DNA of 64,000 nucleotides from Lysinibacillus boronitolerans JCM 21713 = 10a = NBRC 103108 (GCF_000772935.1 NZ_JPVR01000080.1:248001-312000); one strand, 5' to 3'; shown: positions 45,714 through 54,864, counted from the first letter of the stretch. Notes: generated from the sequence alone by a model not told the origin. Translations and numbers: made by a program.

Positions 45714-46336
45714 ATATGGTAGGACTTATCTTAAAAGATTTAATGACCATTCAACGTCAAATGAAAGCACAAGCATTTGTTCTTGTATTTCTTCTTGTGA
45801 TGGCGATATTTATGCAGCAAAGCTCAATGCTCCTAGCTATTATTGTCTTTATTGTTACGATACAAGCGATAACTGCGCTTAGCTACGATGAACAAAGTAA
45901 GTGGGATAAATATGCGAATACTTTACCAATTTCTAAAGCGGATATTGTTTTTAGTAAATATATACTTAGTGTGATGTTAATGATTATCGGCCTTGTGATG
46001 GCTTTACCTATCCTATTTTTTATCAATTTCTTTACCAATAACGAAACAGAATTTTTCCTAACGTTTAATTTGATTGTAACATTGGCGCTCTGTTCGTTAG
46101 CCGTGTTACTACCTATCTATATTAAATTTGGCTCTATTAAAGGAAGGATCGTCCTAATTGCGCTATGTTTTATCCCTGGCTTCTTAACAGGGATGTTTAA
46201 AGAATATATTCCTGATATGCCCCAAACCTTTTTATATTTAAAGCAATATGTCTATTTAACACCTTTTGGCGGACTTTTACTGCTATGCCTCTCCTCTTTA
46301 GTTTCTACAGCTATTTATAAAAGAAAAGAGTTTTAG
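45710..46336 (+). CDS. ABC-2 type permease, PmtB/D-like
   Basis: Six-segment membrane protein of 208 residues. The loop SYDEQSKWDKYANTLPISKADIVFSKY is the recognised motif of ABC2_membrane_5 permeases found with GntR-YtrA regulators. TTG at 45710 overlaps the ATPase stop, with AAAGG 6 nt upstream; ATG at 45716 is the alternative start. It probably forms a heterodimer with the next gene product. Confidence 0.85.
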   Translation: MNMVGLILKDLMTIQRQMKAQAFVLVFLLVMAIFMQQSSMLLAIIVFIVTIQAITALSYDEQSKWDKYANTLPISKADIVFSKYILSVMLMIIGLVMALPILFFINFFTNNETEFFLTFNLIVTLALCSLAVLLPIYIKFGSIKGRIVLIALCFIPGFLTGMFKEYIPDMPQTFLYLKQYVYLTPFGGLLLLCLSSLVSTAIYKRKEF

Positions 46337-46346
46337 GAGGTATCTC

Positions 46347-46961
46347 ATGCGAGCACTATTGTTACAAAGAATTGTCGTACAAAAATGGATTATTCTTTTT
46401 GCAATGATTATATGTTTACTTTTTAATTTTGTTCACATACCTTTTGTAGATAGTCCTTCCATTGGATTATTTGTTGTCGTTATTTCTGCCAACCTCGTAG
46501 ATAATTTATATAGAGGCGATCGTCAAGTAAAGTGGAACGTGTATGTCAATACTCTACCACTTTCAAAGAAGACACAATTGCAATCCGATTTTCTATTTTG
46601 CTATGGTCTTATTTCGTTACTCTTTATTGTCCTAGCGCCAACGTATTTCTCACAACCTGAAGCCTCTGAAAATTTTATAGAGCATTTAGCTATGTACTTT
46701 GCTTATATAAGTAGCGCCTCTTTCCTCATCTGTAGTCAATTTTATATTCAGCATCTTGAGGAAACAGAGGGAATGCGAACAGTTAGAATGCTTACAGCTG
46801 TTGTGCTTATCATTCTGCTAAATTTTGTTATTCATTACTATTTATCACTAGTAGCAGCAAATTTAATTATCTTGTTCATACCAACACTGGTTAGTATCCT
46901 CATCAGTTTTATTGTGTTTTACAAATGTCTTTATTTATATATGGCAAAGGAGATTTACTAA
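46347..46961 (+). CDS. Second ABC permease of the operon, ABC2_membrane_5-like
   Basis: Membrane protein of 204 residues with about six segments. It carries the same central motif as its neighbour in diverged form (RGDRQVKWNVYVNTLPLSKKTQLQSDF), suggesting gene duplication. AGGAGG is 6 nt before the ATG. It closes the plus-strand operon; the next terminator is at 47268-47305, beyond a repeat. Confidence 0.82.
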   Translation: MRALLLQRIVVQKWIILFAMIICLLFNFVHIPFVDSPSIGLFVVVISANLVDNLYRGDRQVKWNVYVNTLPLSKKTQLQSDFLFCYGLISLLFIVLAPTYFSQPEASENFIEHLAMYFAYISSASFLICSQFYIQHLEETEGMRTVRMLTAVVLIILLNFVIHYYLSLVAANLIILFIPTLVSILISFIVFYKCLYLYMAKEIY

Positions 46962-47040
46962 ACAGTCATCAAAAAATAGGCTACTTTATTTGGCTGCTTA
47001 TTTTTAATCGTATTGAATAACAAAACAGTTAATTAAAATG

Positions 47041-47246
47041 GAAATGGATTTCCGTTGCAGGCTACTTGCATTCCTATGGGTATGCGCAAAGCTGCCTCTT
47101 TCGCTACCTCTCCGTTTAGAGATTGGTCTGTCTCGTGAAGTACCTTCCACGCCAGCCCAAAGTGTTACCTTTTTAGCAAAGGTATGCACTCCTCATTATG
47201 GAGGGCTGCTGTCACTTATCCAAATTGGAAATAATAGGCTATTTTG
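47041..47246. repeat. Degenerate dispersed palindromic repeat, copy A
   Basis: This stretch (GATTTCCGTTGCAGGC, CTGCCTCTTTCGCT, CCTTCCACGCCAGCCC) resembles, from memory, the roughly 100-bp imperfect palindromes scattered in Bacillaceae genomes. From 47157 on it shares ordered blocks with 51189-51344: CAAAGTGTT, CTTTTTAGCAAAGGT, CTCATT, TATGGAGG and GGCTATTTTG. Two short frames here (about 61 and 70 codons, opposite strands) follow the repeat and look non-coding. The rest of the 46962-47371 gap holds only the terminator. Confidence 0.5.
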
Positions 47247-47267
47247 CTAATGATGATAAACGAATAG

Positions 47268-47305
47268 AAAAGGAGAACTTTGAAAATAATCAAAGTTCTC
47301 CTTTT
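47268..47305. terminator. Bidirectional terminator between the ABC operon and mlpA
   Basis: A perfect 16-bp stem beginning AAAAGGAGAACTTTGA with a 6-base loop and A4/T4 ends, lying between two convergent genes. It can end transcription from both sides. Confidence 0.85.
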
Positions 47306-47371
47306 CTAGGTATCAATATAATAAAAAATTCGTTATAGCCTGGAAAAAATGCTATCCTTATTAAAATATTT

Positions 47372-48595
47372 TTATTCGCTAGGACCAATGATTGAGATAG
47401 CTGGTTCTGCTTTTAAAATTTTAGCAATCAGTCGATCTACTGACTCCATCGATACAGCATCTATCGATTTAAGAACCTCGTCTACTGTTCGATGCTTACG
47501 ATGGACAAGTTCACTTGTTCCATTACGATTCATACGCGCCCCTGTCCCTTCTAACCCAAGGACAAAGCTACCTTTAAGCTGCTCTTTCGCATTATCAAGC
47601 TCCTCCTCTGTAACACCACCCGCTACAATATCTAATAAAGTGGCATCGATCGTGTGCTGAAGCTGCGCTAATTGCTGTCGACTAGTACTACCATAAATCG
47701 TAAAAGCACCTACATCGGCATAACACGATTGATAGGAAAAAATTGAATAGGCAAGCCCACGCTCTTCTCGTACTTCCTGAAACAAGCGAGAGCTCATGTT
47801 ACCTCCAATAATATTGTTAAGCGCAATAAAGCTATACATATCTGGGTCTTTTACACCGATTGCTGGATATGAAATCGCAACATGTGCCTGCTCTGTATCG
47901 CGTATTTTTGTAATTTCCCCTGGATAAAATGAAGGATTTGTCAGGACAGGCGCCATAGCATATGGTGAAGGTTGATAGTGTCCAAATAAATCTTCAATCG
48001 TTTGCATAAGCTGAGATGAAATATTACCTGCAATCGAAATAACAACGGACTCTGGCCCATAATGTTTATCCATATAATGTCGTATAGCATCTGCTGTAAA
48101 TGTCTTTAACGTAGCAGCTGTGCCTAGTATTGGACGACCGAGTGCATCATTCGGATACATGACGCCCCACAGCTTCTCATGAACATCATCATCAGGAGCA
48201 TCTTCGCTCATTAATATTTCTTCTAATACTACTTGTCGCTCTTTTTCTAATTCTTCTTCCGCAAATGTAGAATTGAAAAACATATCCGCTAGTATTGTGA
48301 CCGCAAGCTCCGCATGATGATCTAAAACTTTAGCATAGTAACATGTATTTTCTTTCGATGTGAAGGCATTTAGCTCTCCTCCGATTCGATCAAATTCTTC
48401 AGCGATTTGACGAGCTGAGCGAGTTGCTGTTCCTTTAAACAACATATGCTCAATAAAATGTGTGATACCATTCTCTTCAGGTAGCTCGTAGCGAGAGCCC
48501 GCATTCACAAAGATTCCTAATGCAACCGATCTCACATGATCAATTTGCTCTGATACAATACGAACACCATTCTGACATGTATGTACTTGAACCAA
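47372..48595 (-). CDS. mlpA: M16 processing protease MlpA (YmxG)
   Basis: Insulinase-family zinc protease of 407 residues resembling mitochondrial processing peptidase. The zinc motif is His46-x-x-Glu49-His50 (THFIEHMLFKGT), and the C-terminal half has NNIIGGNMSSRLFQEVREERGLAY. B. subtilis MlpA reduces extracellular protease expression. It follows pnp directly; the deacetylase gene ylxY, found between them in B. subtilis, is absent. Confidence 0.95.
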   Translation of the reverse strand: MVQVHTCQNGVRIVSEQIDHVRSVALGIFVNAGSRYELPEENGITHFIEHMLFKGTATRSARQIAEEFDRIGGELNAFTSKENTCYYAKVLDHHAELAVTILADMFFNSTFAEEELEKERQVVLEEILMSEDAPDDDVHEKLWGVMYPNDALGRPILGTAATLKTFTADAIRHYMDKHYGPESVVISIAGNISSQLMQTIEDLFGHYQPSPYAMAPVLTNPSFYPGEITKIRDTEQAHVAISYPAIGVKDPDMYSFIALNNIIGGNMSSRLFQEVREERGLAYSIFSYQSCYADVGAFTIYGSTSRQQLAQLQHTIDATLLDIVAGGVTEEELDNAKEQLKGSFVLGLEGTGARMNRNGTSELVHRKHRTVDEVLKSIDAVSMESVDRLIAKILKAEPAISIIGPSE

Positions 48596-48647
48596 ACTAT
48601 CTCCCCCAATTATAAAAATCCTCTACTATTCTTCTTGCTACTATCGA

Positions 48648-48676
48648 AAAAGGCTGCGCAATTTACGCAGCCTTTT
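48648..48676 (-). terminator. Terminator of pnp
   Basis: An 11-bp stem (AAAAGGCTGCG with CGCAGCCTTTT) and a 7-base loop, 9 bases past the pnp stop. Confidence 0.85.
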
Positions 48677-48684
48677 GATCGATA

Positions 48685-50799
48685 TTATTTTTCTTGTTCA
48701 GCGCGCTCTTTTTCCTCTTGAATTACTACTTTGCGAGATAAATTCACACGACCTTGCTTGTCGATTTCAATCACTTTCACAAGTAATTGATCGCCAAGTT
48801 TTAAGACGTCCTCCACTTGCTTCGTACGTTCCTCTTGAATTTCAGAAATGTGAAGCAAGCCATCTTTCCCTGGGAAGATTTCACAAAAGGCTCCGAATTT
48901 TTCAATACGCTTCACTGTTGCTAAGTAGTATTCTCCTACTTTTGCTTCACGTACGATATCTTCAATAATTTGTTTTGCACGTGCATTCATTGCTTCATCA
49001 GCAGAAGAAATATAGATTGTACCATCTTGCTCCGTATCAATCTTAACGCCCGTTTCTTCAATAATTTTGTTAATTTGTTTACCACCTGGTCCAATTACAT
49101 CGCGAATTTTATCAGGATTAATTTTTACAATAACAATTTTTGGTGCAAACTCAGATAATTGCTTACGTGGCTCTGCCAGTGTAGCAAGCATTGATTCTAG
49201 AATATGCATACGTCCAACTTTTGCTTGTGTCAGTGCTTCTTCTAAAATATTGCGAGATAAGCCATCAATTTTAATGTCCATTTGTAGCGCTGTTACACCT
49301 TTAGCTGTACCTGCAACTTTAAAGTCCATATCGCCTAAATGGTCTTCCATTCCTTGAATGTCCGTTAAAATAGAATAGTGCTCGCCCTTTTTAATAAGAC
49401 CCATAGCAATACCTGCCACTGGTGCTTTTAATGGAACACCTGCATCCATCATGGCTAAAGTAGATGCACAAATAGAAGCTTGAGAAGTTGATCCGTTTGA
49501 TTCAAGTACTTCTGATACACAACGAATTGTATAAGGGAAGACCGATTCATCAGGAATTACTGCTTCAAGTGCACGCTCACCTAACGCACCATGACCAATT
49601 TCACGACGACCTGGCCCACGGATTGGTCCTGTTTCCCCTACAGAAAATTGCGGGAAGTTATAATGGTGCATAAAGCGTTTTGACTCTTCCACACCTAAAC
49701 CGTCAATAATTTGTACATCACCAAGCGCACCTAATGTACAAATAGAAAGTGCCTGTGTTTGTCCACGTGTAAATAGACCTGAACCATGTGTACGTTGTAA
49801 TAAGCCTGTTTCAGAAGAAAGTGGTCGGATTTCGTCGAGCTTACGACCATCTGGACGAATCTTATCTTCCGTGATTTGACGGCGTACTTCTTCTTTTACC
49901 ATCTTATCAAGAATTGTATACACTTGTTTCATTGTTTCGTCATCTGCTTCTTGCTCTTCATAGGAAGCGATAACTCGATCTTTAACAGCTTGGATTGCCT
50001 CATCACGTGCATGTTTCTCAGCCGTTTGAATAGCATCATGCATATCAGTCTCACAAGCTGCTTTTATATCGGCTTGAATCGCTTCGTCAATTTCAAATAG
50101 TGTCACTGGTAACTTTTCTTTACCAACCTCTGCCACAATCTGCTCTTGGAAAGCAATGATTTTTTTGATTTCTTCATGACCGAACATAATCGCTTCTAAC
50201 ATAATTTCCTCTGGTACTTCAAGCGCACCCGCTTCAACCATGTTAATAGCATCTTTGTTCCCTGCTACAGATAAATGAATTGTTGAGCGATTCGATTGCT
50301 CTACTGTCGGGTTGACAATGAATTCTCCATCAATATAACCAACTTGTACACCTGCTATTGGCCCATCAAATGGAATATCAGAGATCGCTAATGCTAGTGA
50401 TGAACCAACCATTGCTGCCATTTCAGATGTACAGTCAGGATCATTTGACATAACCATAGAAATAACTTGTACTTCATTACGGAAACCATCCGGGAACATC
50501 GGACGAATCGGACGGTCGATTAAACGGCTTGCTAAAATCGCCTTTTCAGATGGACGTCCTTCACGCTTAATAAAGCCGCCAGGAATTTTACCCGCAGCAT
50601 ATAGACGCTCTTCATAGTTTACTGTTAATGGGAAGAAATCAAGTGGTTTAGGTGATTTTGACATTGTTGCTGTAGCAAGTACAGAAGTATCGCCATAGCG
50701 TACTAATGCGGCTCCGTTTGCTTGTTTTGCTAACTGTCCTACTTCAATTACAAGTGGACGGCCAGCCCATTCATAGGAATAGACTTTCTTTTCGTTCAT
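48685..50799 (-). CDS. pnp: Polynucleotide phosphorylase
   Basis: Phosphorolytic 3'-5' exoribonuclease and RNA-tailing enzyme of 704 residues (B. subtilis 705). Two RNase PH domains flank a helical domain: the first carries [21 protein letters not shown] and [26 protein letters not shown], the second [16 protein letters not shown] and [21 protein letters not shown]-terminal KH ([16 protein letters not shown]) and S1 ([19 protein letters not shown]) domains follow. A terminator-like hairpin lies 27 bases before its ATG. Confidence 0.97.
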   Translation of the reverse strand: MNEKKVYSYEWAGRPLVIEVGQLAKQANGAALVRYGDTSVLATATMSKSPKPLDFFPLTVNYEERLYAAGKIPGGFIKREGRPSEKAILASRLIDRPIRPMFPDGFRNEVQVISMVMSNDPDCTSEMAAMVGSSLALAISDIPFDGPIAGVQVGYIDGEFIVNPTVEQSNRSTIHLSVAGNKDAINMVEAGALEVPEEIMLEAIMFGHEEIKKIIAFQEQIVAEVGKEKLPVTLFEIDEAIQADIKAACETDMHDAIQTAEKHARDEAIQAVKDRVIASYEEQEADDETMKQVYTILDKMVKEEVRRQITEDKIRPDGRKLDEIRPLSSETGLLQRTHGSGLFTRGQTQALSICTLGALGDVQIIDGLGVEESKRFMHHYNFPQFSVGETGPIRGPGRREIGHGALGERALEAVIPDESVFPYTIRCVSEVLESNGSTSQASICASTLAMMDAGVPLKAPVAGIAMGLIKKGEHYSILTDIQGMEDHLGDMDFKVAGTAKGVTALQMDIKIDGLSRNILEEALTQAKVGRMHILESMLATLAEPRKQLSEFAPKIVIVKINPDKIRDVIGPGGKQINKIIEETGVKIDTEQDGTIYISSADEAMNARAKQIIEDIVREAKVGEYYLATVKRIEKFGAFCEIFPGKDGLLHISEIQEERTKQVEDVLKLGDQLLVKVIEIDKQGRVNLSRKVVIQEEKERAEQEK

Positions 50800-50825
50800 T
50801 CAATGAACCCCTCTCTATTATAAAA

Positions 50826-50861
50826 ACACTTACTTCGTCTGTATGTACTAATAGTAAGTGT
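50826..50861 (-). promoter_or_regulatory. pnp leader hairpin resembling an attenuator
   Basis: On the minus strand ACACTTACT pairs with AGTAAGTGT (9 bp) and is followed directly by five T, 27 bases ahead of the pnp ATG. It could be a leader terminator or processing hairpin used in pnp autoregulation, or the end of an upstream transcript. Confidence 0.5.
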
Positions 50862-51188
50862 ACCAAAAATGCTTGTTCTATGCTAAATAATATTTCATGA
50901 AATAATCATACATTTAAATTCAGTTATTGCCAATTTATTTAAGATTTATTTCTTTATTTTATCGAAAAAGCATTTTTGGTATATGGATTTTTTTATATTG
51001 ATTCCTTCTTGACGAAAAGTAATGTATGTAAATGGAAATAACTGCTTCGCTAACATTAGTTTTTCACGTACAAGTTTAAACAATAGACTTATTATAACAT
51101 GGAGCTTATCATACAACATCTTATAAGGTAAAAGAAAGTCGAATCAGCTAGAAAAGTTAGTAGCTTGGTAAATAATAGTCGGGTTATA

Positions 51189-51344
51189 CAAAGTGTTGAA
51201 ACACAAATTTTAACTTTTTAGCAAAGGTTTTTAAATAAAGTGAAGGTTTTCACTACTCATTTTATGGAGGCTGTTGTCACGCATCAATTCTCCACCGTGA
51301 AAATAGGAGCCCATTCTCTCTACTACTACAGATAATGGGCTATT
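51189..51344. repeat. Degenerate dispersed repeat, copy B
   Basis: Shares with 47157-47246, in the same order, CAAAGTGTT, CTTTTTAGCAAAGGT, CTCATT, TATGGAGG, TGTCAC and GGCTATTTTG, with extra bases between. It sits in the 806-base gap 50800-51605 between pnp and the DoxX gene. The remainder of that gap holds the pnp leader hairpin, the element at 51390-51480 and a terminator. Confidence 0.5.
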
Positions 51345-51389
51345 TTGTTCACTACTAGTATGAAAGAGGAAAAGACACTTTTGCAGAAT

Positions 51390-51480
51390 GGTTAGCCAGC
51401 TTCTTTCCTAGGGGATTTAGCGGTTCATTGGACGCCCCCTGGAAAGGACGCAGGTGGAACAGAAATCACCACCTCTCCTT
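51390..51480. repeat. Structured intergenic element with inverted repeats
   Basis: CTTTCCTAGGGG (51403-51414) faces CCCCTGGAAAG (51436-51446), and GGTGG (51453-51457) faces CCACC (51469-51473). On the minus strand an AAGGAGAGGTG precedes a 14-codon frame starting at a GTG. It is probably another dispersed palindromic element rather than a gene; a small RNA cannot be excluded. Confidence 0.35.
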
Positions 51481-51526
51481 GCAAAAAGATCTCTTCTGCT
51501 AGTGACGTGTTCTTTTTTCAACAATA

Positions 51527-51561
51527 TGAATACCCCACCCATATAATGGGTGGGGTATTCA
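51527..51561 (-). terminator. Terminator-like hairpin downstream of doxX
   Basis: TGAATACCCCACCCA pairs perfectly (15 bp) with TGGGTGGGGTATTCA around TATAA, 45 bases past the DoxX stop. No strong T run follows, so termination may be partial. Confidence 0.65.
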
Positions 51562-51605
51562 GACTAATGAGTAGTCTCCTAATATAAGATATCTAAAAAA
51601 GTTTA

Positions 51606-52127
51606 TTATGTAATTTTAGCAACAGGTTGAACTACATCTTTTTTCTTATTTCTCGCCATCTTTTCACTTATGATAGGCATAATGAAGCGGTCGAGTCCGA
51701 ATTTCCCAGCATTGTAACCTGCAGCAGCTATAAAGATTGCAAGTAAAATATCCCACGGATTACTAGATATCGTACCTGCCATTAAGAAAGCAAAATTCAT
51801 GACCATACCGAAAAATGCAGCATATGTCGTTAAGCATCCCAGAATTAATCCTAGCCCTACTAAAAATTCTCCCCACGGCACAAGAATGTTAATTAGCCCA
51901 GCATTTGGCAAAGCAAATGATTCAATAAACTTTACATACAGTGGATATGCAAGCTCTTCTCCACTTGTCACTGGATTTGTAATCGCATTGGCTAAAAAGC
52001 CAGATGCATCAAAGCTATTAAACAGTTTTCCCCAACCTGCTGTAAGCCAATGCCAGCCTAAATAAACACGAATAACTGTTAGAATAACTGCAACAATATT
52101 ATTCTCTCTTAATAATTGGTTAAACAT
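51606..52127 (-). CDS. DoxX family membrane protein
   Basis: Four-helix membrane protein of 173 residues. It contains RVYLGWHWLTAGWGKLF at the first segment, ILVPWGEFLVGLGLILGCLT, and MNFAFLMAGTISSNPWD, all usual in DoxX/DoxD-like proteins linked to redox and oxidative stress. I chose ATG at 52127 with GAGGGG 8 nt upstream. It is inserted between rpsO and pnp, which are neighbours in B. subtilis, and has repeat-rich flanks. Function in this organism is unknown. Confidence 0.85.
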   Translation of the reverse strand: MFNQLLRENNIVAVILTVIRVYLGWHWLTAGWGKLFNSFDASGFLANAITNPVTSGEELAYPLYVKFIESFALPNAGLINILVPWGEFLVGLGLILGCLTTYAAFFGMVMNFAFLMAGTISSNPWDILLAIFIAAAGYNAGKFGLDRFIMPIISEKMARNKKKDVVQPVAKIT

Positions 52128-52490
52128 CCTACTCACCCCTCTAAATGATTTAGTTTACATTTCACCATCTAGTTTTCTAACCCAAAGCCATCGTTTTACT
52201 AGTATTTAATGATAGCATTTAGATTGTATGATTGACGCTTATGTACCAATTGTTTGAGCCTCTATCTATAATTTGCTGGATTGATTTCATGAAATATAAT
52301 AGCAGTCTACTTCAATTGCACTTGCAAATGATGATCGCAATGACTATAACATGGGCTGTGAAATGTGATTAGAATATATCACCCTTTTATCCAGTATCAA
52401 ATCATTTTTATCTATCGTTCATCGTAGTGTAAAAAAGTTATGGCTTATTGTTGAACAAAATATTATGAACAATGTTTATTTCAAAAAAAA
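52128..52490. other. Intergenic region upstream of doxX
   Basis: AT-rich gap of about 360 bases between the doxX start and the rpsO terminator. No gene, repeat or convincing promoter was seen, although the doxX promoter should lie here. Confidence 0.4.
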
Positions 52491-52524
52491 AGACTGTAGA
52501 CAAACGAATGTTTGTCTACAGTCT
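52491..52524 (-). terminator. Terminator of rpsO
   Basis: A perfect 15-bp stem (AGACTGTAGACAAAC and complement) with loop GAAT, followed by nine T on the minus strand. A strong terminator that separates rpsO from doxX and pnp. Confidence 0.93.
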
Positions 52525-52549
52525 AATATAGGATTACGTTTGCTATGAA

Positions 52550-52819
52550 TTAGCGACGTAAGCCTAAACGGTTGATTAATTCACGGTAACGTTGTACGTC
52601 TGTTTCACGAAGATATTTTAATAAGTGACGACGACGACCTACCATTTTAAGAAGACCACGCTCAGAGTGGAAATCTTTTTTGTGAGTACGTAAGTGAGTA
52701 TTTAGAGCGTTGATTTCCTCTGTTAATACTGCAACTTGTACTTCTGGTGAACCAGTGTCACTTTCGTGAGTACGGTACTCAGCGATAATTTCGTTTTTAC
52801 GTTCTTTTGTAATAGCCAT
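52550..52819 (-). CDS. rpsO: Ribosomal protein S15
   Basis: Small-subunit protein of 89 residues that binds the central domain of 16S rRNA. It contains the conserved [31 protein letters not shown], and [15 protein letters not shown] lies 9 nt before the ATG. A leader of about 95 bases separates it from a good promoter, leaving room for S15 feedback control, which is known in other bacteria. Confidence 0.98.
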   Translation of the reverse strand: MAITKERKNEIIAEYRTHESDTGSPEVQVAVLTEEINALNTHLRTHKKDFHSERGLLKMVGRRRHLLKYLRETDVQRYRELINRLGLRR

Positions 52820-52923
52820 TTGTATGGACCTCCTAAATTATAATTAATCCCCATTAGCACAGTAAACGTTGGAGTCATCGATATACCGAGCTAAGGTTAA
52901 GCATTTATGCACTTATGAATATT

Positions 52924-52952
52924 ATCATACATTACTTAGTCAAGCAAGTAAA
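52924..52952 (-). promoter_or_regulatory. rpsO promoter
   Basis: On the minus strand TTTACT (52952-52947) and TATGAT (52929-52924) are 17 bp apart. The start would lie about 95 bases upstream of the rpsO ATG. Confidence 0.6.
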
Positions 52953-52992
52953 ACGTCGACTTGGATAATGTGACTACAATGATGAAGTCGTA

Positions 52993-53940
52993 TTATAGCG
53001 CGTTAAAGTAACGGATTGCTTCTTGTTTATCCTTTTCAATTTGCGATTTCAAGGCCTCAATACCATCGAATTTCCGTTCACTTCGAATACGTTTATACCA
53101 TGCCACATGTACTTCTTCACCGTAGATATTTTTATCAAAGTTTAAAATATGGACTTCAATCGATAATTGCTTATCATTTGGGTCTTTGAAAGTTGGTTTA
53201 TAGCCTACATTACAAACACCATCATACCAGCTATTTTGCACAAGCAGACGAACAGCATAGACACCACTTGCTGGAATAAACGTTCCCTCTAAAGCTTGGA
53301 CATTTGCTGTAGGGAAGCCAATAGTACGGCCACGCTTATCACCATGTACAACAATCCCATTGATTTCAAACGGTCTCCCTAGTAAGACTGTTGCTTCTTC
53401 CATATCGCCTTCTTGTAATAGCTTGCGGATACGGGTAGAGCTGATTTTCTCAACATCATCTGTTTTCTTCTCAACAATTGTAACGCCATAATCACCATTG
53501 CTTAATACACGCATATCTTCCATTGTTCCCTTACCAAATGCTCCAAATGAATAATCGAAGCCAGCTGTCACATGCTGAACATTTAACCCACGGATAAATG
53601 TATCGATAAATGCCGCTGGTGAAAGTTTGGCAAAATCAGAAGTGAAGTGGACAACGAAAACCGTATCCACACCCTGTTCTTCAAACAGCTGTAATTTTTG
53701 CTGTAAGAGTGTAATATAAAAAACCTTTTCGTTACGTCCACCAAGGACTAATGAAGGATGTGGATCGAATGTCATCACTGCAGTAGGAATTTGTCGCTTG
53801 TTTCCTTCTTCCTTAGCTGCCTTGATAACTGCTTGATGCCCTCTATGTACACCATCGAAAAAGCCAAGAGCTAATGAATATGGCTGCATGCTTTCTCGTT
53901 GCTGTAATTGATGTGGGTATTTTAAATGAATGACCTCCAT
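52993..53940 (-). CDS. ribF: Bifunctional riboflavin kinase/FAD synthetase
   Basis: Enzyme of 315 residues that makes FMN and FAD. The N-terminal adenylyltransferase domain has ALGFFDGVHRGHQAVI and TFDPHPSL, plus SSTRIRKLL. The C-terminal kinase domain (from about 185) has GDKRGRTIGFPTANV, GVYAVRL and VCNVGYKPTF. It follows truB by 12 bases with AGGAGG before its ATG; the gene is named ribC in B. subtilis. Confidence 0.96.
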   Translation of the reverse strand: MEVIHLKYPHQLQQRESMQPYSLALGFFDGVHRGHQAVIKAAKEEGNKRQIPTAVMTFDPHPSLVLGGRNEKVFYITLLQQKLQLFEEQGVDTVFVVHFTSDFAKLSPAAFIDTFIRGLNVQHVTAGFDYSFGAFGKGTMEDMRVLSNGDYGVTIVEKKTDDVEKISSTRIRKLLQEGDMEEATVLLGRPFEINGIVVHGDKRGRTIGFPTANVQALEGTFIPASGVYAVRLLVQNSWYDGVCNVGYKPTFKDPNDKQLSIEVHILNFDKNIYGEEVHVAWYKRIRSERKFDGIEALKSQIEKDKQEAIRYFNAL

Positions 53941-53952
53941 TGAAAAATCCTC

Positions 53953-54864
53953 CTACTCTATCGTCGGAAACATCTTATGTGGCTTCATCAACCCATCCTT
54001 TGTAGGGTGAGCCCGATAAACCGCAACTGCCTTTCCATTGATTCCGTATACAATTTTATCATGACTATTTAATAATGCATCTGCTGGAAGCACTTGTCCA
54101 TTGAAAATTTCTTTTTCATTAGCACTCGTAATCTCAATATATGGATAGTCTGCTAATGCATACTCGACAGGTAAAATACAGGTAGCTATTTGCTCATCCT
54201 CCATTAGCTCAGCAACCTGTGCTAACGTAAAACAATTATCCCGTGTAAAAGTACCGGAAGCAGTTCGTACAAGCTCCTTCATATGTGCTGGATAGCCAAG
54301 AGCCTCACCAATTTGCACAGCTAATGTTCGAATATATGTCCCTTTACTACAAGCGATACGTACAGGAAATGTGATTTCTTGCCCCTCATATTGTGCTAGC
54401 TCATCAAGTAGCTCCAAATTATAAATTGTTACTTGGCGAGTAGGTCTTTCAACACTTTCGCCTTTTCTCGCATATTCATAGAGGCGCTTCCCATTTACTT
54501 TTACTGCTGAAAACATGGGTGGTGTTTGTTCAATAACGCCAGTTAATGAAGCTAAAACCTCTAACACCTGCTCACGAGAAAAATTTTTTATCGTAAGATC
54601 TTCTTCAACGGTTTCACCCTCAGCATCCTCGGTTGTCGTAGAACGACCTATTGAGATAATGGCTTCATAGGTTTTCCCTGCGTCAGTTAAATATTCTGCT
54701 ATTCGAGTTGCTTGGCCAATACAAATTGGCAGTACGCCCTCAACACCTGGATCAAGTGTCCCTGTATGCCCAACTTTTTTTGTCCGTAAAATTTTGCGTA
54801 ATTTAAAGACACAGTCATGGCTCGTCATGCCTCTTTCTTTCCAAAGCGGTAAAATACCGTTCAT
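53953..54864 (-). CDS. truB: tRNA pseudouridine(55) synthase
   Basis: Enzyme of 303 residues that makes pseudouridine 55 in the T-loop of tRNA. The catalytic Asp lies in GHTGTLDPGVEGVLPICIGQAT; other marks are GILPLWKERGMTSHDCVFKLR and CSKGTYIRTLA. A C-terminal PUA-like domain covers about 240-303. The start at 54864 follows a GGAGG-type site. The rbfA terminator just upstream suggests a separate promoter for truB-ribF. Confidence 0.96.
   Translation of the reverse strand: MNGILPLWKERGMTSHDCVFKLRKILRTKKVGHTGTLDPGVEGVLPICIGQATRIAEYLTDAGKTYEAIISIGRSTTTEDAEGETVEEDLTIKNFSREQVLEVLASLTGVIEQTPPMFSAVKVNGKRLYEYARKGESVERPTRQVTIYNLELLDELAQYEGQEITFPVRIACSKGTYIRTLAVQIGEALGYPAHMKELVRTASGTFTRDNCFTLAQVAELMEDEQIATCILPVEYALADYPYIEITSANEKEIFNGQVLPADALLNSHDKIVYGINGKAVAVYRAHPTKDGLMKPHKMFPTIE

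Noticed and set aside
47004-47250. Two frames of 61 and 70 codons on opposite strands
   Set aside because: Both lie in the degenerate repeat, have no convincing start signals, and encode low-complexity products that follow the repeat sequence.
52955-52992. Hairpin CGACTT/AAGTCG after ribF as a terminator
   Set aside because: Only 6 bp with a loop of more than 20 bases and it abuts the rpsO -35 box; too weak to annotate.
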